DNA from: an uncultured Cedecea sp. | Lineage (GTDB): Bacteria > Pseudomonadota > Gammaproteobacteria > Enterobacterales > Enterobacteriaceae | DNA length: 64,000 nucleotides | Assembly: GCF_947498825.1 (NCBI RefSeq) | Contig: NZ_CANMLV010000011.1 | Location: 62,001-126,000 of the forward strand | Direction of reading: 5' to 3' | Shown here: piece after piece, positions 1 to 11,294 of the stretch | Layout of the letters: every line of letters starts with the position of its first letter | How positions within the stretch are numbered: position 1 is the stretch's first letter | Notes under the pieces: generated by a model | What the model was told of the DNA's origin: nothing | Database searches by the model: none | Seen by the model: the letters and a program-made list of their open reading frames with translations, nothing else | Position numbers and translations under genes: made by a program

Positions 1-2
1 AA

Positions 3-443
3 TATGCTCAGCTACATGCGATTGCTGAACTGGCGAGGCGTTATTATCATTCTCGTGGTACTAAAAAATTGTCGTTTAATAGTCCCGATAAGGTACTGGA
101 GTATGTTCAGAGCCAGTTAGTGACTGAAGACAGGGAAGTTTTTTTGGTTTTATTTCTCAATAACCAAAACCATATTATCAAATCTGAGCGCTTGTTTAGC
201 GGCACGCTTGGCCATGTTGAAGTCCATCCCAGAGAAATTATTCGCGAAGCGATGAAATCTAACGCGGCGGCGGTTATACTAGCGCACAACCACCCGTCGG
301 GTATTGCTGAGCCAAGTAAAGCAGACCGTATGATAACGTCTCATATTGTCAAAGCCTGCTTATTAATGGATATTCGGGTGCTTGATCATCTGGTAATTGG
401 TCAAGGAGAGTACGTTTCTTTCGCCGAAAGAGGGTGGATTTAG
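3..443 (+). CDS. radC: RadC family JAB1/MPN-type protein, 3' part only
   Basis: This is the C-terminal 146 residues of RadC; the gene begins upstream of the window and the frame is open from base 3. The JAMM metal-binding signature is intact: HNHPSG is encoded at 285-302 and the third ligand Asp at 324-326, spaced as in the family. The end ([12 protein letters not shown]) closely matches E. coli RadC. The family has a helix-hairpin-helix N-terminus (outside the window) and a putative metallohydrolase domain. Its old link to DNA repair in E. coli was withdrawn and the true role is unclear. The position just before rpmB-rpmG is the usual one in Enterobacterales. A TTG at 69 could be taken as a start, but the upstream residues still match RadC, so the gene is simply truncated by the window edge. 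Confidence 0.95.
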   Translation, partial: YAQLHAIAELARRYYHSRGTKKLSFNSPDKVLEYVQSQLVTEDREVFLVLFLNNQNHIIKSERLFSGTLGHVEVHPREIIREAMKSNAAAVILAHNHPSGIAEPSKADRMITSHIVKACLLMDIRVLDHLVIGQGEYVSFAERGWI

Positions 444-485
444 AACAATTCACACGATCCGTAAGGATCTTTGTCTGTTCGGGAC

Positions 486-514
486 TTGAGCACGTGCCTT
501 ACTCAGCGTATACT
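486..514 (+). promoter_or_regulatory. sigma-70 type promoter for rpmB-rpmG
   Basis: TTGAGC (486-491) and TATACT (509-514) are separated by 17 bases, a good match to the -35/-10 consensus. The site lies about 145 bases before rpmB, leaving a leader of roughly 135 bases. It is inferred from sequence only. Confidence 0.6.
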
Positions 515-637
515 ACGCCACCTTTGAGAATCTCGGGTTTGGCATTATGCGCCTGGCACTGTGGTTCGCATTGAACCGCCAGGGACCAGGCTAGCGGCCT
601 GACGAGGCGCCATAACCCTATACGAAGCTCGAGCTAA

Positions 638-895
<258 letters not shown>

Positions 896-912
896 GTACT
901 TAGAGGAAATAA

Positions 913-1083
<171 letters not shown>

Positions 1084-1103
1084 TTTTTGTCAACTTTGTC
1101 AAA

Positions 1104-1127
1104 AACCCGGCTTGCCGGGTTTTTTTA
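1104..1127 (+). terminator. rho-independent terminator of rpmB-rpmG
   Basis: Stem AACCCGG / CCGGGTT with a short CTTG loop, followed by a run of T, about 20 bases after the rpmG stop. Confidence 0.9.
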
Positions 1128-1251
1128 TGTCCTCAATTTGAGTTCGTCCTGTTTTTCCTTTCAACCATAGCCCGTTCTGATCTATCAGGCTACTATCACA
1201 GCACTGACAGAGCCCTGACTCTGATAGCTTAATCCTTTATACGGGGGAGTT

Positions 1252-2061
1252 ATGCCTGAATTACCAGAGGTAGAAACCAGTCGCCGTGGCATTGAGCCGC
1301 ATCTGGTTGGTGCCAAAATTTTGCACGCAGTAGTACGTAACGGGCGTTTACGCTGGCCAGTATCGGATGAAATTCATGCGCTCAGTGATAAAACTGTACT
1401 CAGTGTCCGGCGGCGAGCAAAATATCTGCTGGTGGAGCTGGTTGATGGCTGGATTATTATTCATCTCGGTATGTCAGGAAGCTTGCGTATTTTGCCAGAG
1501 GAAAGTCCTGCCCAGAAACACGATCACGTTGACCTGGTGATGGATAACGGCAAAGTACTGCGCTATACCGACCCTCGACGCTTTGGAGCCTGGCTTTGGG
1601 CACCAACCCTGGAAGGGTGCAGTGTATTATCACATCTTGGTCCTGAGCCGCTGAGCGATGAATTTAACCCAAGTTATCTGCAAGAGAAGTCCGCCAGTAA
1701 GAAAACGGCGATTAAACCCTGGCTGATGGATAATAAACTGGTGGTAGGCGTCGGTAATATCTATGCCAGTGAATCTTTATTTGCCGCAGGTATTCATCCT
1801 GATCGTATTGCGCACTCTCTCTCATCTGCTGAATATAACCGGCTGGTTCTGACGATTAAAGCAGTGCTGACACGTTCTATTGAGCAAGGTGGAACGACGC
1901 TAAAGGACTTTCTGCAATCGGATGGTAAGCCTGGGTATTTTGCTCAGGAGCTTCAAGTCTATGGACGGGAAGGGGAGGCCTGCCGTACCTGCGGAACGGC
2001 AATCAGTGCCAGTAAACACGGACAACGCAGCACTTACTATTGCCGTCATTGCCAGCATTGA
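1252..2061 (+). CDS. mutM: formamidopyrimidine-DNA glycosylase (Fpg/MutM)
   Basis: Bifunctional base-excision repair enzyme that removes 8-oxoguanine and formamidopyrimidines and then nicks the abasic site. The 269 residues match the family length. The N-terminal PELPE follows the initiator Met; its proline becomes the catalytic N-terminus and the next Glu is also catalytic. The helix-two-turn-helix region contains [10 protein letters not shown] near residues 165-174. A C-terminal zinc finger uses C244, C247, C264 and C267 (C-x2-C-x16-C-x2-C). A strong GGGGGAG ribosome binding site lies just before the ATG. The stop codon directly abuts the convergent coaD stop, with no intergenic base and no visible terminator between them. 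Confidence 0.98.
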   Translation: MPELPEVETSRRGIEPHLVGAKILHAVVRNGRLRWPVSDEIHALSDKTVLSVRRRAKYLLVELVDGWIIIHLGMSGSLRILPEESPAQKHDHVDLVMDNGKVLRYTDPRRFGAWLWAPTLEGCSVLSHLGPEPLSDEFNPSYLQEKSASKKTAIKPWLMDNKLVVGVGNIYASESLFAAGIHPDRIAHSLSSAEYNRLVLTIKAVLTRSIEQGGTTLKDFLQSDGKPGYFAQELQVYGREGEACRTCGTAISASKHGQRSTYYCRHCQH

Positions 2062-3827
<1,766 letters not shown>

Positions 3828-4242
3828 AATACTTGACTGGCAGAATGAAGGTGTTGGGGATTCTATGTATTTAGTCCGGGCATTGCTATTACTTTCCCCG
3901 AAATCGACGCTATTATTGCGCTAAAAGGGTATGTTTACATCTATATTTTATTTTTTTACTTGAAAGTTGAATAATATTGGCTGGTTTTTTTACCCAAAAT
4001 GGCACATTTATTGTTGTTATAGAAATATTATCATTATGTTTTAATTGATATTTACCTGTGACCTGGTGAAATGATATTCATATCGGCTTGTCTTATGATA
4101 AATGGTACACTGTCTGCCGCTTAAAAAGGTGTACTGACCAGCGATAGGTTGAGGGTTAGCGTTATCCTCGCAGGCATTGTCAGATGAGTTTACTCATCCA
4201 CCGCTTGTATCGTTTCGGTTTAACAGGTGCGGATACGAGTCG
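3828..4242. promoter_or_regulatory. AT-rich divergent promoter region between waaA and waaG
   Basis: This 415-base gap separates the divergent waaA and waaG genes and has no credible ORF. Bases 3930-4060 are very AT-rich, as in H-NS-sensitive LPS promoters. At 4152-4162 there is AGGGTTAGCGT, which matches 8 of 11 positions of the RfaH-recruiting ops element (GGCGGTAGYGT). The TAGCGT half is exact, but two of the upstream G/C positions differ. A transcribed leader before waaG is likely because the waaQ/G operon of E. coli has one. No single promoter can be chosen with confidence. Confidence 0.4.
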
Positions 4243-5367
4243 ATGATTATAGCTTTTTGTCTTTATAAATATTTTCCCTACGGTGGGCTACAACGTGATT
4301 TTATGCGTATTGCCCAAACGGTCGCAAAACGTGGGCATCGGGTGCAGGTTTTCACTCAGCAATGGCAGGGTGAGCGACCTGATGCTTTTGAAATCACTAT
4401 TGTGCCGGTTTCGTCAGGAACTAATCATGGACGAAACGCTCAGTATCATCGCTGGGTTCAGACTTATTTGCAGACCCATCCGGTCGATCGGGTGGTGGGC
4501 TTTAATAAAATGCCCGATTTAGATGTCTACTATGCTGCAGATGTCTGTTATGCCGAAAAAGTTGAGCGTGAAAAAGGTTTTCTCTACAAACTGACAGGGC
4601 GTTATCGGCATTATTCAGCGTTTGAAAAAGCGACTTTTCAGCAGGGCCAAAAAACGGCTCTGTTGATGTTGACTGACGGGCAGATCAACGATTTCAAAAA
4701 ACATTATCAGACCGAAGACTCTCGCTTTCATATTTTGCCCCCTGGTATTTATCCGGATCGAAAATACAGTAACCAGATTGCGGATAGCCGGCGTATTTAT
4801 CGCGAGAAAAACGCGCTTACTCCTGAACAAAGGGTCATACTTCAGGTGGGATCCGACTTTAAACGCAAGGGCGTGTCTCGTTCTTTAGAAGCCGTTGCGG
4901 CACTGCCTGAGCCGCTTCGTACGCGTACTGTTTTTTTGATTGTCGGCCAGGATAAGCCTGAACGCTATCTGGCACAGGCAGACAAGTTAGGTATTGCCGA
5001 TAACGTTCGTTTCTTTGCCGGACGTGATGATGTGGCAGAATTAATGGCTGCTGCAGATGTTCTTATCCATCCGGCGGTACAGGAAGCTGCGGGTATTGTT
5101 TTACTCGAAGCTATTGTTTCAGGGCTGCCGGTTCTGGTGACTGAAGTCTGCGGTTATGCTCACTATATTGCTAGCGCACAATGCGGCGAAGTGATTGCTC
5201 AGCCTTTCGTACAACAGCAGTTAAACAGTGTGCTAAGAAAAGCACTGGAAGATGATGTGACCCGTCGGCAGTGGGCTGATAATGCCCGTCATTTTGCTGA
5301 TACGGAAGATTTATACAGCTTACCTGAGAAGGTTGCCGATATTATTTTGGATAGTCAGCATGGTTGA
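4243..5367 (+). CDS. waaG: LPS core glucosyltransferase I
   Basis: WaaG (RfaG, family GT4) adds the first outer-core glucose to heptose II using UDP-glucose. The 374 residues equal the E. coli length. The start is the ATG at 4243, which gives [20 protein letters not shown], collinear with E. coli; an in-frame upstream start at 4177 would add 22 unmatched residues. The GT-B retaining motif with Glu281 and Glu289 (EAAGIVLLE) is present, as are GFNKMP and GSDFKRKG. It heads the + strand LPS operon and overlaps waaP by 8 bases. In E. coli waaQ comes first in this operon; here waaQ is in the opposing operon. Confidence 0.95.
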   Translation: MIIAFCLYKYFPYGGLQRDFMRIAQTVAKRGHRVQVFTQQWQGERPDAFEITIVPVSSGTNHGRNAQYHRWVQTYLQTHPVDRVVGFNKMPDLDVYYAADVCYAEKVEREKGFLYKLTGRYRHYSAFEKATFQQGQKTALLMLTDGQINDFKKHYQTEDSRFHILPPGIYPDRKYSNQIADSRRIYREKNALTPEQRVILQVGSDFKRKGVSRSLEAVAALPEPLRTRTVFLIVGQDKPERYLAQADKLGIADNVRFFAGRDDVAELMAAADVLIHPAVQEAAGIVLLEAIVSGLPVLVTEVCGYAHYIASAQCGEVIAQPFVQQQLNSVLRKALEDDVTRRQWADNARHFADTEDLYSLPEKVADIILDSQHG

Positions 5368-6157
5368 ATTACAAGCGCCATTTAGTCAACAGTGGCAAGG
5401 AAAAGATCCGTTTGTTGAAGCTTTAAAACTGGATGGCGAGGTTTTTCGTGCGCTGGAAACACGCAGAACACTGCGTTTTGAAATGATGGGCAAGGGCTAT
5501 TTCCTTAAATACCATCATGGCACTACGCTGAAAGAGGTTTTAAAAAACCTGATCTCTTTTCGCTTACCGGTTTTGGGCGCTGACCGTGAATGGCAGGCTA
5601 TCCACCGACTCCAGTCTTTGGGTGTGGACACCATGACGGGAGTGGCTTTTGGCCAAAAAGGGCTGAATCCTTTACGTCGGACATCGTTTATCATTACTGA
5701 GGATCTTTCACCGACGGTCAGTCTTGAAGACTATTGTGAGAACTGGCCACAAAACCCACCGGCAGTCGGAGAGAAGAGAGATATTATTCAGCGCGTCGCA
5801 GAGATGGTGCGTGAGATGCACCGGGGTGGGGTTAATCATCGGGACTGCTATATCTGCCACTTCCTGTTGCATCAGCCTTATCAGCAGGGTGTTACACCGT
5901 TAAAGATCTCGGTGATTGATTTACATCGGGCACAAATTCGTCAAAAGGTTCCACGCCGCTGGAGAGATAAGGACTTGATTGGTCTCTATTTCTCATCTCT
6001 GAATATCGGTTTAACCCGCAGGGATATTTACCGTTTTTTGAAGGTTTATTTTACCTTACCGTTGCGAGATATTTTATCGTATGAATCTGCATTATTTTCA
6101 CAGGCCACTGAAAAAGCAGAGAAAATCAGGAAGAGAACGATAAGAAAGTCACTTTAG
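5360..6157 (+). CDS. waaP: LPS core heptose I kinase
   Basis: WaaP (RfaP) phosphorylates heptose I of the inner core, a modification needed for outer-membrane barrier function and later core steps. The 265 residues match E. coli. The start ATG at 5360 gives MVELQAPF, which aligns with E. coli MVEL; it overlaps the waaG stop by 8 bases, indicating translational coupling. The kinase-like catalytic motif NHRDCYICH places the essential Asp at residue 162, the same number as in E. coli. The following [10 protein letters not shown] and [11 protein letters not shown] segments are conserved. The signal for the next gene (6193) follows 35 bases downstream. Confidence 0.95.
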   Translation: MVELQAPFSQQWQGKDPFVEALKLDGEVFRALETRRTLRFEMMGKGYFLKYHHGTTLKEVLKNLISFRLPVLGADREWQAIHRLQSLGVDTMTGVAFGQKGLNPLRRTSFIITEDLSPTVSLEDYCENWPQNPPAVGEKRDIIQRVAEMVREMHRGGVNHRDCYICHFLLHQPYQQGVTPLKISVIDLHRAQIRQKVPRRWRDKDLIGLYFSSLNIGLTRRDIYRFLKVYFTLPLRDILSYESALFSQATEKAEKIRKRTIRKSL

Positions 6158-6192
6158 GTTATGGCAAAGTATTTGATGAACGGGCGAAGAAA

Positions 6193-7200
6193 ATGAACAT
6201 TGATTTTAATAAAGTCATATTACAAAAAATAGAGTTCGATTATTCCGGACCGGCAAAAGCAAAAAAAATTAATATTGCCTACGGTATCGATCGTAATTTT
6301 TTATTCGGTGCCGGTATCTCAATAACATCAGTGTTAATTAATAACAGAGATATTGATATCCATTTTTATCTGGTTACCGACTATGTTGATAACGATTATG
6401 TCGCTCATATTAAAGCATTAGCCGAAGAGCATCATACTGCGGTCACGATTCTGGTGTTTAATAACGAAAATTTCCACCAGTTACCCAGTACTAAAGCATG
6501 GACTTATGCCATGTACTATCGTTATTTTGCTTTTGAATATTTAAGTCATACGCAGGATTCAGTACTTTATCTTGATGCCGATGTGATTTGTAAAGGATCA
6601 TTAGGTGAGTTAGCAGAGTTAAAATTTAAAAATGAATATGCTGCCATTGTTCATGATGTTGATGACGTTCGGCTAAAATCAGGTGAACGACTCGGTATCC
6701 CCGAGCTTTCTAATAGCTATTTTAATTCCGGCGTTGTGTTCGCTAACCTGATTCTCTGGCGTGAATGTGGATTACTGCAAAAAGCGGTTGAAATTCTACA
6801 GGATAAACAGCGAGAGCTGCTCTATTTTGATCAGGATGCCCTGAATATTTTATATTGTGGCCATGTCATTGCATTGCGTCGGGATTTTAATTGTATTTAT
6901 GGTATTGATCATGAATTGAAAATCAGTAACCGCCATGAATATAAGAACTATATTAGCGATGATGCTATTTTAATTCATTATGTCGGTGTCACTAAGCCCT
7001 GGCACTGTTGGGCTGAGTATCCGGCAGCAAAATTTTTTATTACCGCTTATGAGCAATCCCCCTGGGCGCAAGAGCCATTACTGAATGCCAGCTCAGCAAA
7101 GCTTTATAAACGTAAATCACGGCATGAAAAGGCTCAAGGACGATATCTGCAATCGCTGATAAGTCATGTTATGTATATGAAAAGTAAGTTATTCAAGTAG
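6193..7200 (+). CDS. family 8 LPS core glycosyltransferase (WaaO/WaaJ-like), first copy
   Basis: A 335-residue GT8 enzyme expected to add glucose or galactose from a UDP-sugar to the LPS outer core on the cytoplasmic face. Features seen are INIAYGIDRNFLFGAGISI near residues 26-44, the metal-binding DAD at 128-130 (YLDADVICKG), the SYFNSGV motif, DQDALNI and a C-terminal HYVGVTKPWH. These are the hallmarks of the E. coli WaaO/WaaJ (RfaI/RfaJ) family. It is followed by a collinear paralogue, and the two share about half their residues by eye with the DAD at the same number, so they look like a tandem duplication. Donor and linkage cannot be read from sequence, so no symbol is given. Confidence 0.9.
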   Translation: MNIDFNKVILQKIEFDYSGPAKAKKINIAYGIDRNFLFGAGISITSVLINNRDIDIHFYLVTDYVDNDYVAHIKALAEEHHTAVTILVFNNENFHQLPSTKAWTYAMYYRYFAFEYLSHTQDSVLYLDADVICKGSLGELAELKFKNEYAAIVHDVDDVRLKSGERLGIPELSNSYFNSGVVFANLILWRECGLLQKAVEILQDKQRELLYFDQDALNILYCGHVIALRRDFNCIYGIDHELKISNRHEYKNYISDDAILIHYVGVTKPWHCWAEYPAAKFFITAYEQSPWAQEPLLNASSAKLYKRKSRHEKAQGRYLQSLISHVMYMKSKLFK

Positions 7201-7254
7201 AAATTTGTACTCTGATTTCTTACTGTCAGATAATAAAATGGATAAGGTGTAAAA

Positions 7255-8265
7255 ATGAATTTTGATTGTCGCCAGGCGATTAAAGAAAAAATAGAGTTTC
7301 ATGCTGCTCCAGAGGGAAGCACGCCAACATTCAACATTGCCTGGGGCGTTGATAAGAACTTTATGTTTGGTGCAGCAATATCGATGACCTCTGTATTGCT
7401 AAAAAATAAAGATCTGGCGATTCACTTCCATTTATTCACCGATTATATCGATGAGGATTACCTGGCTCGTGTCAAAGCGTTGGCGCAACAGCACCAAACG
7501 ACCATCACCCTTTATCTGATGAATGCGGAAGAGCTGAAGGCATTGCCTTCGGGGATTGCCTGGTCCTATGCGACCTATTTCCGGTTTATCGCTTTTGAAT
7601 ATCTTAGCGATGAGATTAACAATCTCTTGTATATCGATGCTGACGTTATCTGTAAAGGCTCCCTGACTGAATTAAGCCGTTTGTCATTAGAAGGGCATGT
7701 TGCTGCCGTCATTCGGGATGTGGTTGAGAGTCGCACAGGTGCTGCCAGACGATTAAATAATGAAGCATTTTCTGATGATTATTTTAATGCAGGTGTGATT
7801 TATGCGAATCTACAAGAGTGGAAAGCAAGACGCTGTCTTGAAACTGCTTTTGAAATGCTGATGAATAAAAATAATCACTTTGCTTTTCTTGATCAGGATG
7901 TGCTGAATATTATTTTTCAGGGAAAGGTCATATTTTTATCGCGTCACTACGATGAAATTTATGGGATGAAACAAGAGTTAAAAAGCAAAGATATTACCGC
8001 GTATAAAAAATTCATTACTCATGAAACGATTCTCATCCACTATGTTGGCGTAACCAAGCCCTGGCATTCCTGGGCTAATTATCCTTCTGCAGAGGATTTT
8101 AAACTGGCCTGGCGTGCCTCACCATGGCGTGATGTGCCATTATTGGGTGCAAAAACCCCCAAGCAGTTTAAGAAAAAATCACGTCATGAGCGACTGCAAG
8201 GGAAATTTTTTACTTCAGTTATTAGCTACATAGGATATTTAAAAGCTAAGTTACAAAGTAAATGA
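7255..8265 (+). CDS. family 8 LPS core glycosyltransferase (WaaO/WaaJ-like), second copy
   Basis: A 336-residue GT8 enzyme, paralogue of the preceding gene. It has FNIAWGVDKNFMFGAAISM near residues 26-44, DAD at 128-130 (YIDADVICKG), DYFNAGV, DQDVLNI and HYVGVTKPWH. The C-terminus also ends in a basic stretch (KKSRHERLQGKF) much like the first copy, a region often needed for membrane association in WaaO/WaaJ proteins. An AAGGTG ribosome binding site precedes the ATG. It is last in the + strand operon, with a hairpin 10 bases beyond its stop. It probably adds the next outer-core hexose, but acceptor and linkage are unknown. Confidence 0.9.
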   Translation: MNFDCRQAIKEKIEFHAAPEGSTPTFNIAWGVDKNFMFGAAISMTSVLLKNKDLAIHFHLFTDYIDEDYLARVKALAQQHQTTITLYLMNAEELKALPSGIAWSYATYFRFIAFEYLSDEINNLLYIDADVICKGSLTELSRLSLEGHVAAVIRDVVESRTGAARRLNNEAFSDDYFNAGVIYANLQEWKARRCLETAFEMLMNKNNHFAFLDQDVLNIIFQGKVIFLSRHYDEIYGMKQELKSKDITAYKKFITHETILIHYVGVTKPWHSWANYPSAEDFKLAWRASPWRDVPLLGAKTPKQFKKKSRHERLQGKFFTSVISYIGYLKAKLQSK

Positions 8266-8275
8266 TATCTGAGCT

Positions 8276-8293
8276 CGCTCCCTGACGGGAGCG
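8276..8293. terminator. bidirectional hairpin between the two convergent LPS operons
   Basis: Perfect 7-bp stem CGCTCCC / GGGAGCG with a TGAC loop in the 33-base gap between two convergent glycosyltransferase genes. The + strand side continues with an AT-rich ATTAATTATTT tail rather than a clean T run. Confidence 0.7.
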
Positions 8294-8298
8294 ATTAA

Positions 8299-9240
8299 TT
8301 ATTTAAACTTACTGGTTAGATATTTTACATACCACTTGAAAGAGGTCAGATACTGGCCTTTTTTTGCATTCTGCCGGGCATAAACCCGAAAATCGGTTGG
8401 CCTCATACGCGAGGCATATGAGCGTAAAGGGGTATGACGCCAAGGCGTAAAGTGCTGATAAAAGATATAAAGTTGCTGTGCTAATCCGGTGTGTTCCAAC
8501 GACCAGGGTTTTCTTCCACCGGTAAAGTGCATAATGCGTGGTGTCGTATTCTTGTGATAGAAAAAATTTTCTTTTTGTTCGTCATCAAACCAGGTGAAAA
8601 GGTAGTTCCAGCGTGGGTCAATAAATTTAACTCGGCCATCCATTACAATATTCAATGCATCCTGGTCCGGGTAGGGTAGGGTTTGACCACGCTCAAAAAG
8701 AATCGCATTTGCTTTGTTTTCAATATCATGGTTTAGCCAGTTAGCAACATTAATATAAAGAAAACCAGAATTAAAATAATGACCTTGTTTAAGGCCTAAA
8801 CGACGGACATTTTTATCATCATGAATATTCAGTGAATCATGGCCAACGGCGCAAATGACTTCACTGATATCAATATCATTAATCGCGCTTATATCATCGA
8901 AACAGAGCGTATCGGCATCGAGATAGATAAATTTTTCCACTTTTCCGGCGAGCAAACGTGGTACTGCCAGCCGCATATAGATTGAACGGTTAAGGTGCTT
9001 GATGGCTAAGTTTTCATCATATTTTTCAATGTCCTCTTTCTCTATCTTCTGGACATGAATACGTTCACTGGTGGTTTTTAGCTTGGCGATATCCGCATCG
9101 CTGACATCGTAGACAAAAACATAGAATGTCAGGTTCAATTGTGGATTATTCAGTAATACTGATACCACTGATGTCGCAACATATTCCAGATAATTGGCAT
9201 CGGTGCACCAGGCCAGGTTTATGACAGGGTTATTTGCCAT
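8299..9240 (-). CDS. family 8 glycosyltransferase, divergent third copy in the LPS core block
   Basis: A 313-residue GT8 protein at the end of the - strand operon. It opens with VINLAWCTDANYLEYVATSV and has the metal-binding DAD at residues 108-110 (YLDADTLCF), HYFNSGFLYIN, DQDALNIV and HFTGGRKPW. It lacks the roughly 20-residue N-terminal extension of the two + strand GT8 genes and is clearly more distant from them, so it is not part of the same duplication. Its start overlaps the 3' end of waaQ by 11 bases, which implies coupling. A role in outer-core hexose addition is inferred from family and context only. Confidence 0.88.
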   Translation of the reverse strand: MANNPVINLAWCTDANYLEYVATSVVSVLLNNPQLNLTFYVFVYDVSDADIAKLKTTSERIHVQKIEKEDIEKYDENLAIKHLNRSIYMRLAVPRLLAGKVEKFIYLDADTLCFDDISAINDIDISEVICAVGHDSLNIHDDKNVRRLGLKQGHYFNSGFLYINVANWLNHDIENKANAILFERGQTLPYPDQDALNIVMDGRVKFIDPRWNYLFTWFDDEQKENFFYHKNTTPRIMHFTGGRKPWSLEHTGLAQQLYIFYQHFTPWRHTPLRSYASRMRPTDFRVYARQNAKKGQYLTSFKWYVKYLTSKFK

Positions 9241-10282
9241 CTATAACAGTCTCTTCTTCGTTACACAACAGACGATCAACTGCCTCATTAACGGCTTGCA
9301 CCGGTATCCAGGTGAGGTACTTCTGGCTACGATCGAGGTCTTTTCTTTCCGGCATTGGATGATAATCACCGGCCCAAACCACAGTTGCTTTATCAGACCA
9401 GGGACGCCATTGTAGAGGCTTAGTGGCACCAAACAGACTGACTTGAGGTTTATCCAAGGCTGCGGCCATATGCATAGGTGCCGAATCAACGCCAATATAC
9501 AATGTAGCATGGTCAATTAAGGCTGCCAGCTGCAAAAAAGTCGTTCTACCCGCGAAAGTCAGGTCAGGAGCTGTTTTGCAGAGTGATGCAATGTGTTGTA
9601 CTTGTTGTTGCTCTTCAGCTGCTGGCCCACAGGTAAGATAGACCCTGAGTCCTTTTTGATGCAGATGATCAATCACTTCGGCAAATTTGTCATCATCCCA
9701 GCACTTAAAAGCTTGGCGTGATGTGGGTTGAATTACCACATAGCGCTGAGATTCCAGCGCAGGAACTTGCGTCACTAATGCCTGCCAGTCACTGCTACGG
9801 TAGCTTAATAGCATCTCTTTCTTGAGTTCTGAGTCATTAAATCCCAGACCTTTTAAGATAGAAAGATTCTGTTCTACAACGTGTGTACCCTCGGCATCTG
9901 TCACTTGCGTGAAGAGTTTATCCCAGCGCGGTTTGCCACGTTTAATAGAGACAGAGTGGCGATTTAGTGAAGCGATCAGTAGAGCAATTGACCACTGGGC
10001 GGTCAAATTAATCACTAAATCATACTGATTCTCTTTCAGCTGAGTGTGCAGTGAGCAGTAGTTTTTAATGGTATTTAACAGACCCGCTTTTTTTTCTACT
10101 AAGTAGAACTGATTAACTCGTGAGTCAGCGGCCAGAATAGCCTGGGTATCTTTATAAAGAAGTAAATCTATTTTAGCGTCCGGGTAGCGGGCTCGCAGAC
10201 TTGCAATTACCGGCGTGATCAGCAGTACATCGCCATAAAATTTGAGTTTACAAATTAAGATCCTTTTTACATCTTCAGTCAT
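9230..10282 (-). CDS. waaQ: LPS heptosyltransferase III (WaaQ-type)
   Basis: WaaQ (RfaQ, family GT9) adds the branching heptose III to heptose II of the inner core. The 350 residues carry RILICKLKFYGDVLLITPVI at the start, QPTSRQAFKCWDDDKFAEVI and the GT9 donor-binding motif GVDSAPMHMAAAL, followed by SLFGATKPLQWRPW. Similarity to E. coli WaaQ runs through the whole length. In E. coli waaQ leads the waaQGP operon; here it is between a GT2 gene (1-base gap) and a GT8 gene (11-base overlap) on the opposite strand. The assignment rests on motif-level likeness. Confidence 0.88.
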   Translation of the reverse strand: MTEDVKRILICKLKFYGDVLLITPVIASLRARYPDAKIDLLLYKDTQAILAADSRVNQFYLVEKKAGLLNTIKNYCSLHTQLKENQYDLVINLTAQWSIALLIASLNRHSVSIKRGKPRWDKLFTQVTDAEGTHVVEQNLSILKGLGFNDSELKKEMLLSYRSSDWQALVTQVPALESQRYVVIQPTSRQAFKCWDDDKFAEVIDHLHQKGLRVYLTCGPAAEEQQQVQHIASLCKTAPDLTFAGRTTFLQLAALIDHATLYIGVDSAPMHMAAALDKPQVSLFGATKPLQWRPWSDKATVVWAGDYHPMPERKDLDRSQKYLTWIPVQAVNEAVDRLLCNEEETVIDGK

Positions 10283-10283
10283 C

Positions 10284-11294
10284 TTAATTTTCCTTCTTTG
10301 ATATCGGCTTGTTTATTATTTTTAACAAATAATAATTAAGCTTAGAAATAAACGAATCTAAAGCGGGATGCTGCATTTTTTTTAGTACTTTTTTATCAAT
10401 GACTTTTAGGTCACCATGATTTAATACTGACTGAATATCACTGAGAACTTCATGACTATAATGATAATAACCTTTTGTTTTTCTAATTATTTTCCTTCCT
10501 TCAAGAAAACAATTAACCATCATATAAGTTGCAATAGTACGTAAATGATTTTTATCTTTAATGAAATCGCTCATTTTTCGCATTGCGAAGAAAATATTAT
10601 CAGCATCACTCTCTCGAATATTTTCAGTGATACCAGAAGTATTTATTCTGTAATAATAGAGATTAACATCTATTTCTATTATTGCGCGGCACTTAAAGTA
10701 TTGAAATGGAACAAAAATTAAATCCTCATAGCGACGATTCACTTCGAACAGATCGTTGGCGAGAATATCACGATGAAATATTTTATCTACCAAATGCCAT
10801 TGGGATGCATGGAATGTTGGAATAAGCGGCGTATAGTCGTCTGTGATAGTGATTTCTTGTTGCTTAAGTTCATTGATAGCGCATTGTTTCTGAGAGAACA
10901 GTTTGTCAAAATTACGTGTAATCTTAAATCTCACCAGGTCATACTTTTCTTGACGTAATAAAGGTAACAATACGGCATAATAGTCCTGGCTGATAGCATC
11001 ATCTCCATCTATGAACGAGATATATCTTCCGCTGGCATTAGCCAAACCAACATTACGTGCAACGGCCACACCTTGATTATTCTGCTTGATGTATTTTATT
11101 TGATGTGTCGGAGCAGTACGACAGAAATCAGCTATTTTTTCATCAGTTTTATCAACAGAACCATCATTAATGATAATAATCTCCACTTCATCGGTCAGTC
11201 CAACTAACAATGATGAGAGTACGGAAGCAATGAATTCAGCATTATTATAGGTAGGTAGAATAATGCTGAGCAGAAAATCAGGTTTTTTTATCAT
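10284..11294 (-). CDS. family 2 glycosyltransferase, LPS core or O-unit linked
   Basis: A 336-residue GT-A enzyme of family GT2. It has LSIILPTYNNAEFI at the N-terminus, the nucleotide-binding NDGSVDKT with Asp44, the QGVAVARNVGLANASGRYISF stretch and the DGDD metal site at residues 96-99. The C-terminal 200 residues show no family I recognise. The gene is notably AT-rich next to waaC/waaF, a common sign of exchanged LPS genes. Its start overlaps the 3' end of waaL by 17 bases and its stop is 1 base from waaQ. Donor sugar and acceptor are unknown. Confidence 0.85.
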   Translation of the reverse strand: MIKKPDFLLSIILPTYNNAEFIASVLSSLLVGLTDEVEIIIINDGSVDKTDEKIADFCRTAPTHQIKYIKQNNQGVAVARNVGLANASGRYISFIDGDDAISQDYYAVLLPLLRQEKYDLVRFKITRNFDKLFSQKQCAINELKQQEITITDDYTPLIPTFHASQWHLVDKIFHRDILANDLFEVNRRYEDLIFVPFQYFKCRAIIEIDVNLYYYRINTSGITENIRESDADNIFFAMRKMSDFIKDKNHLRTIATYMMVNCFLEGRKIIRKTKGYYHYSHEVLSDIQSVLNHGDLKVIDKKVLKKMQHPALDSFISKLNYYLLKIINKPISKKEN

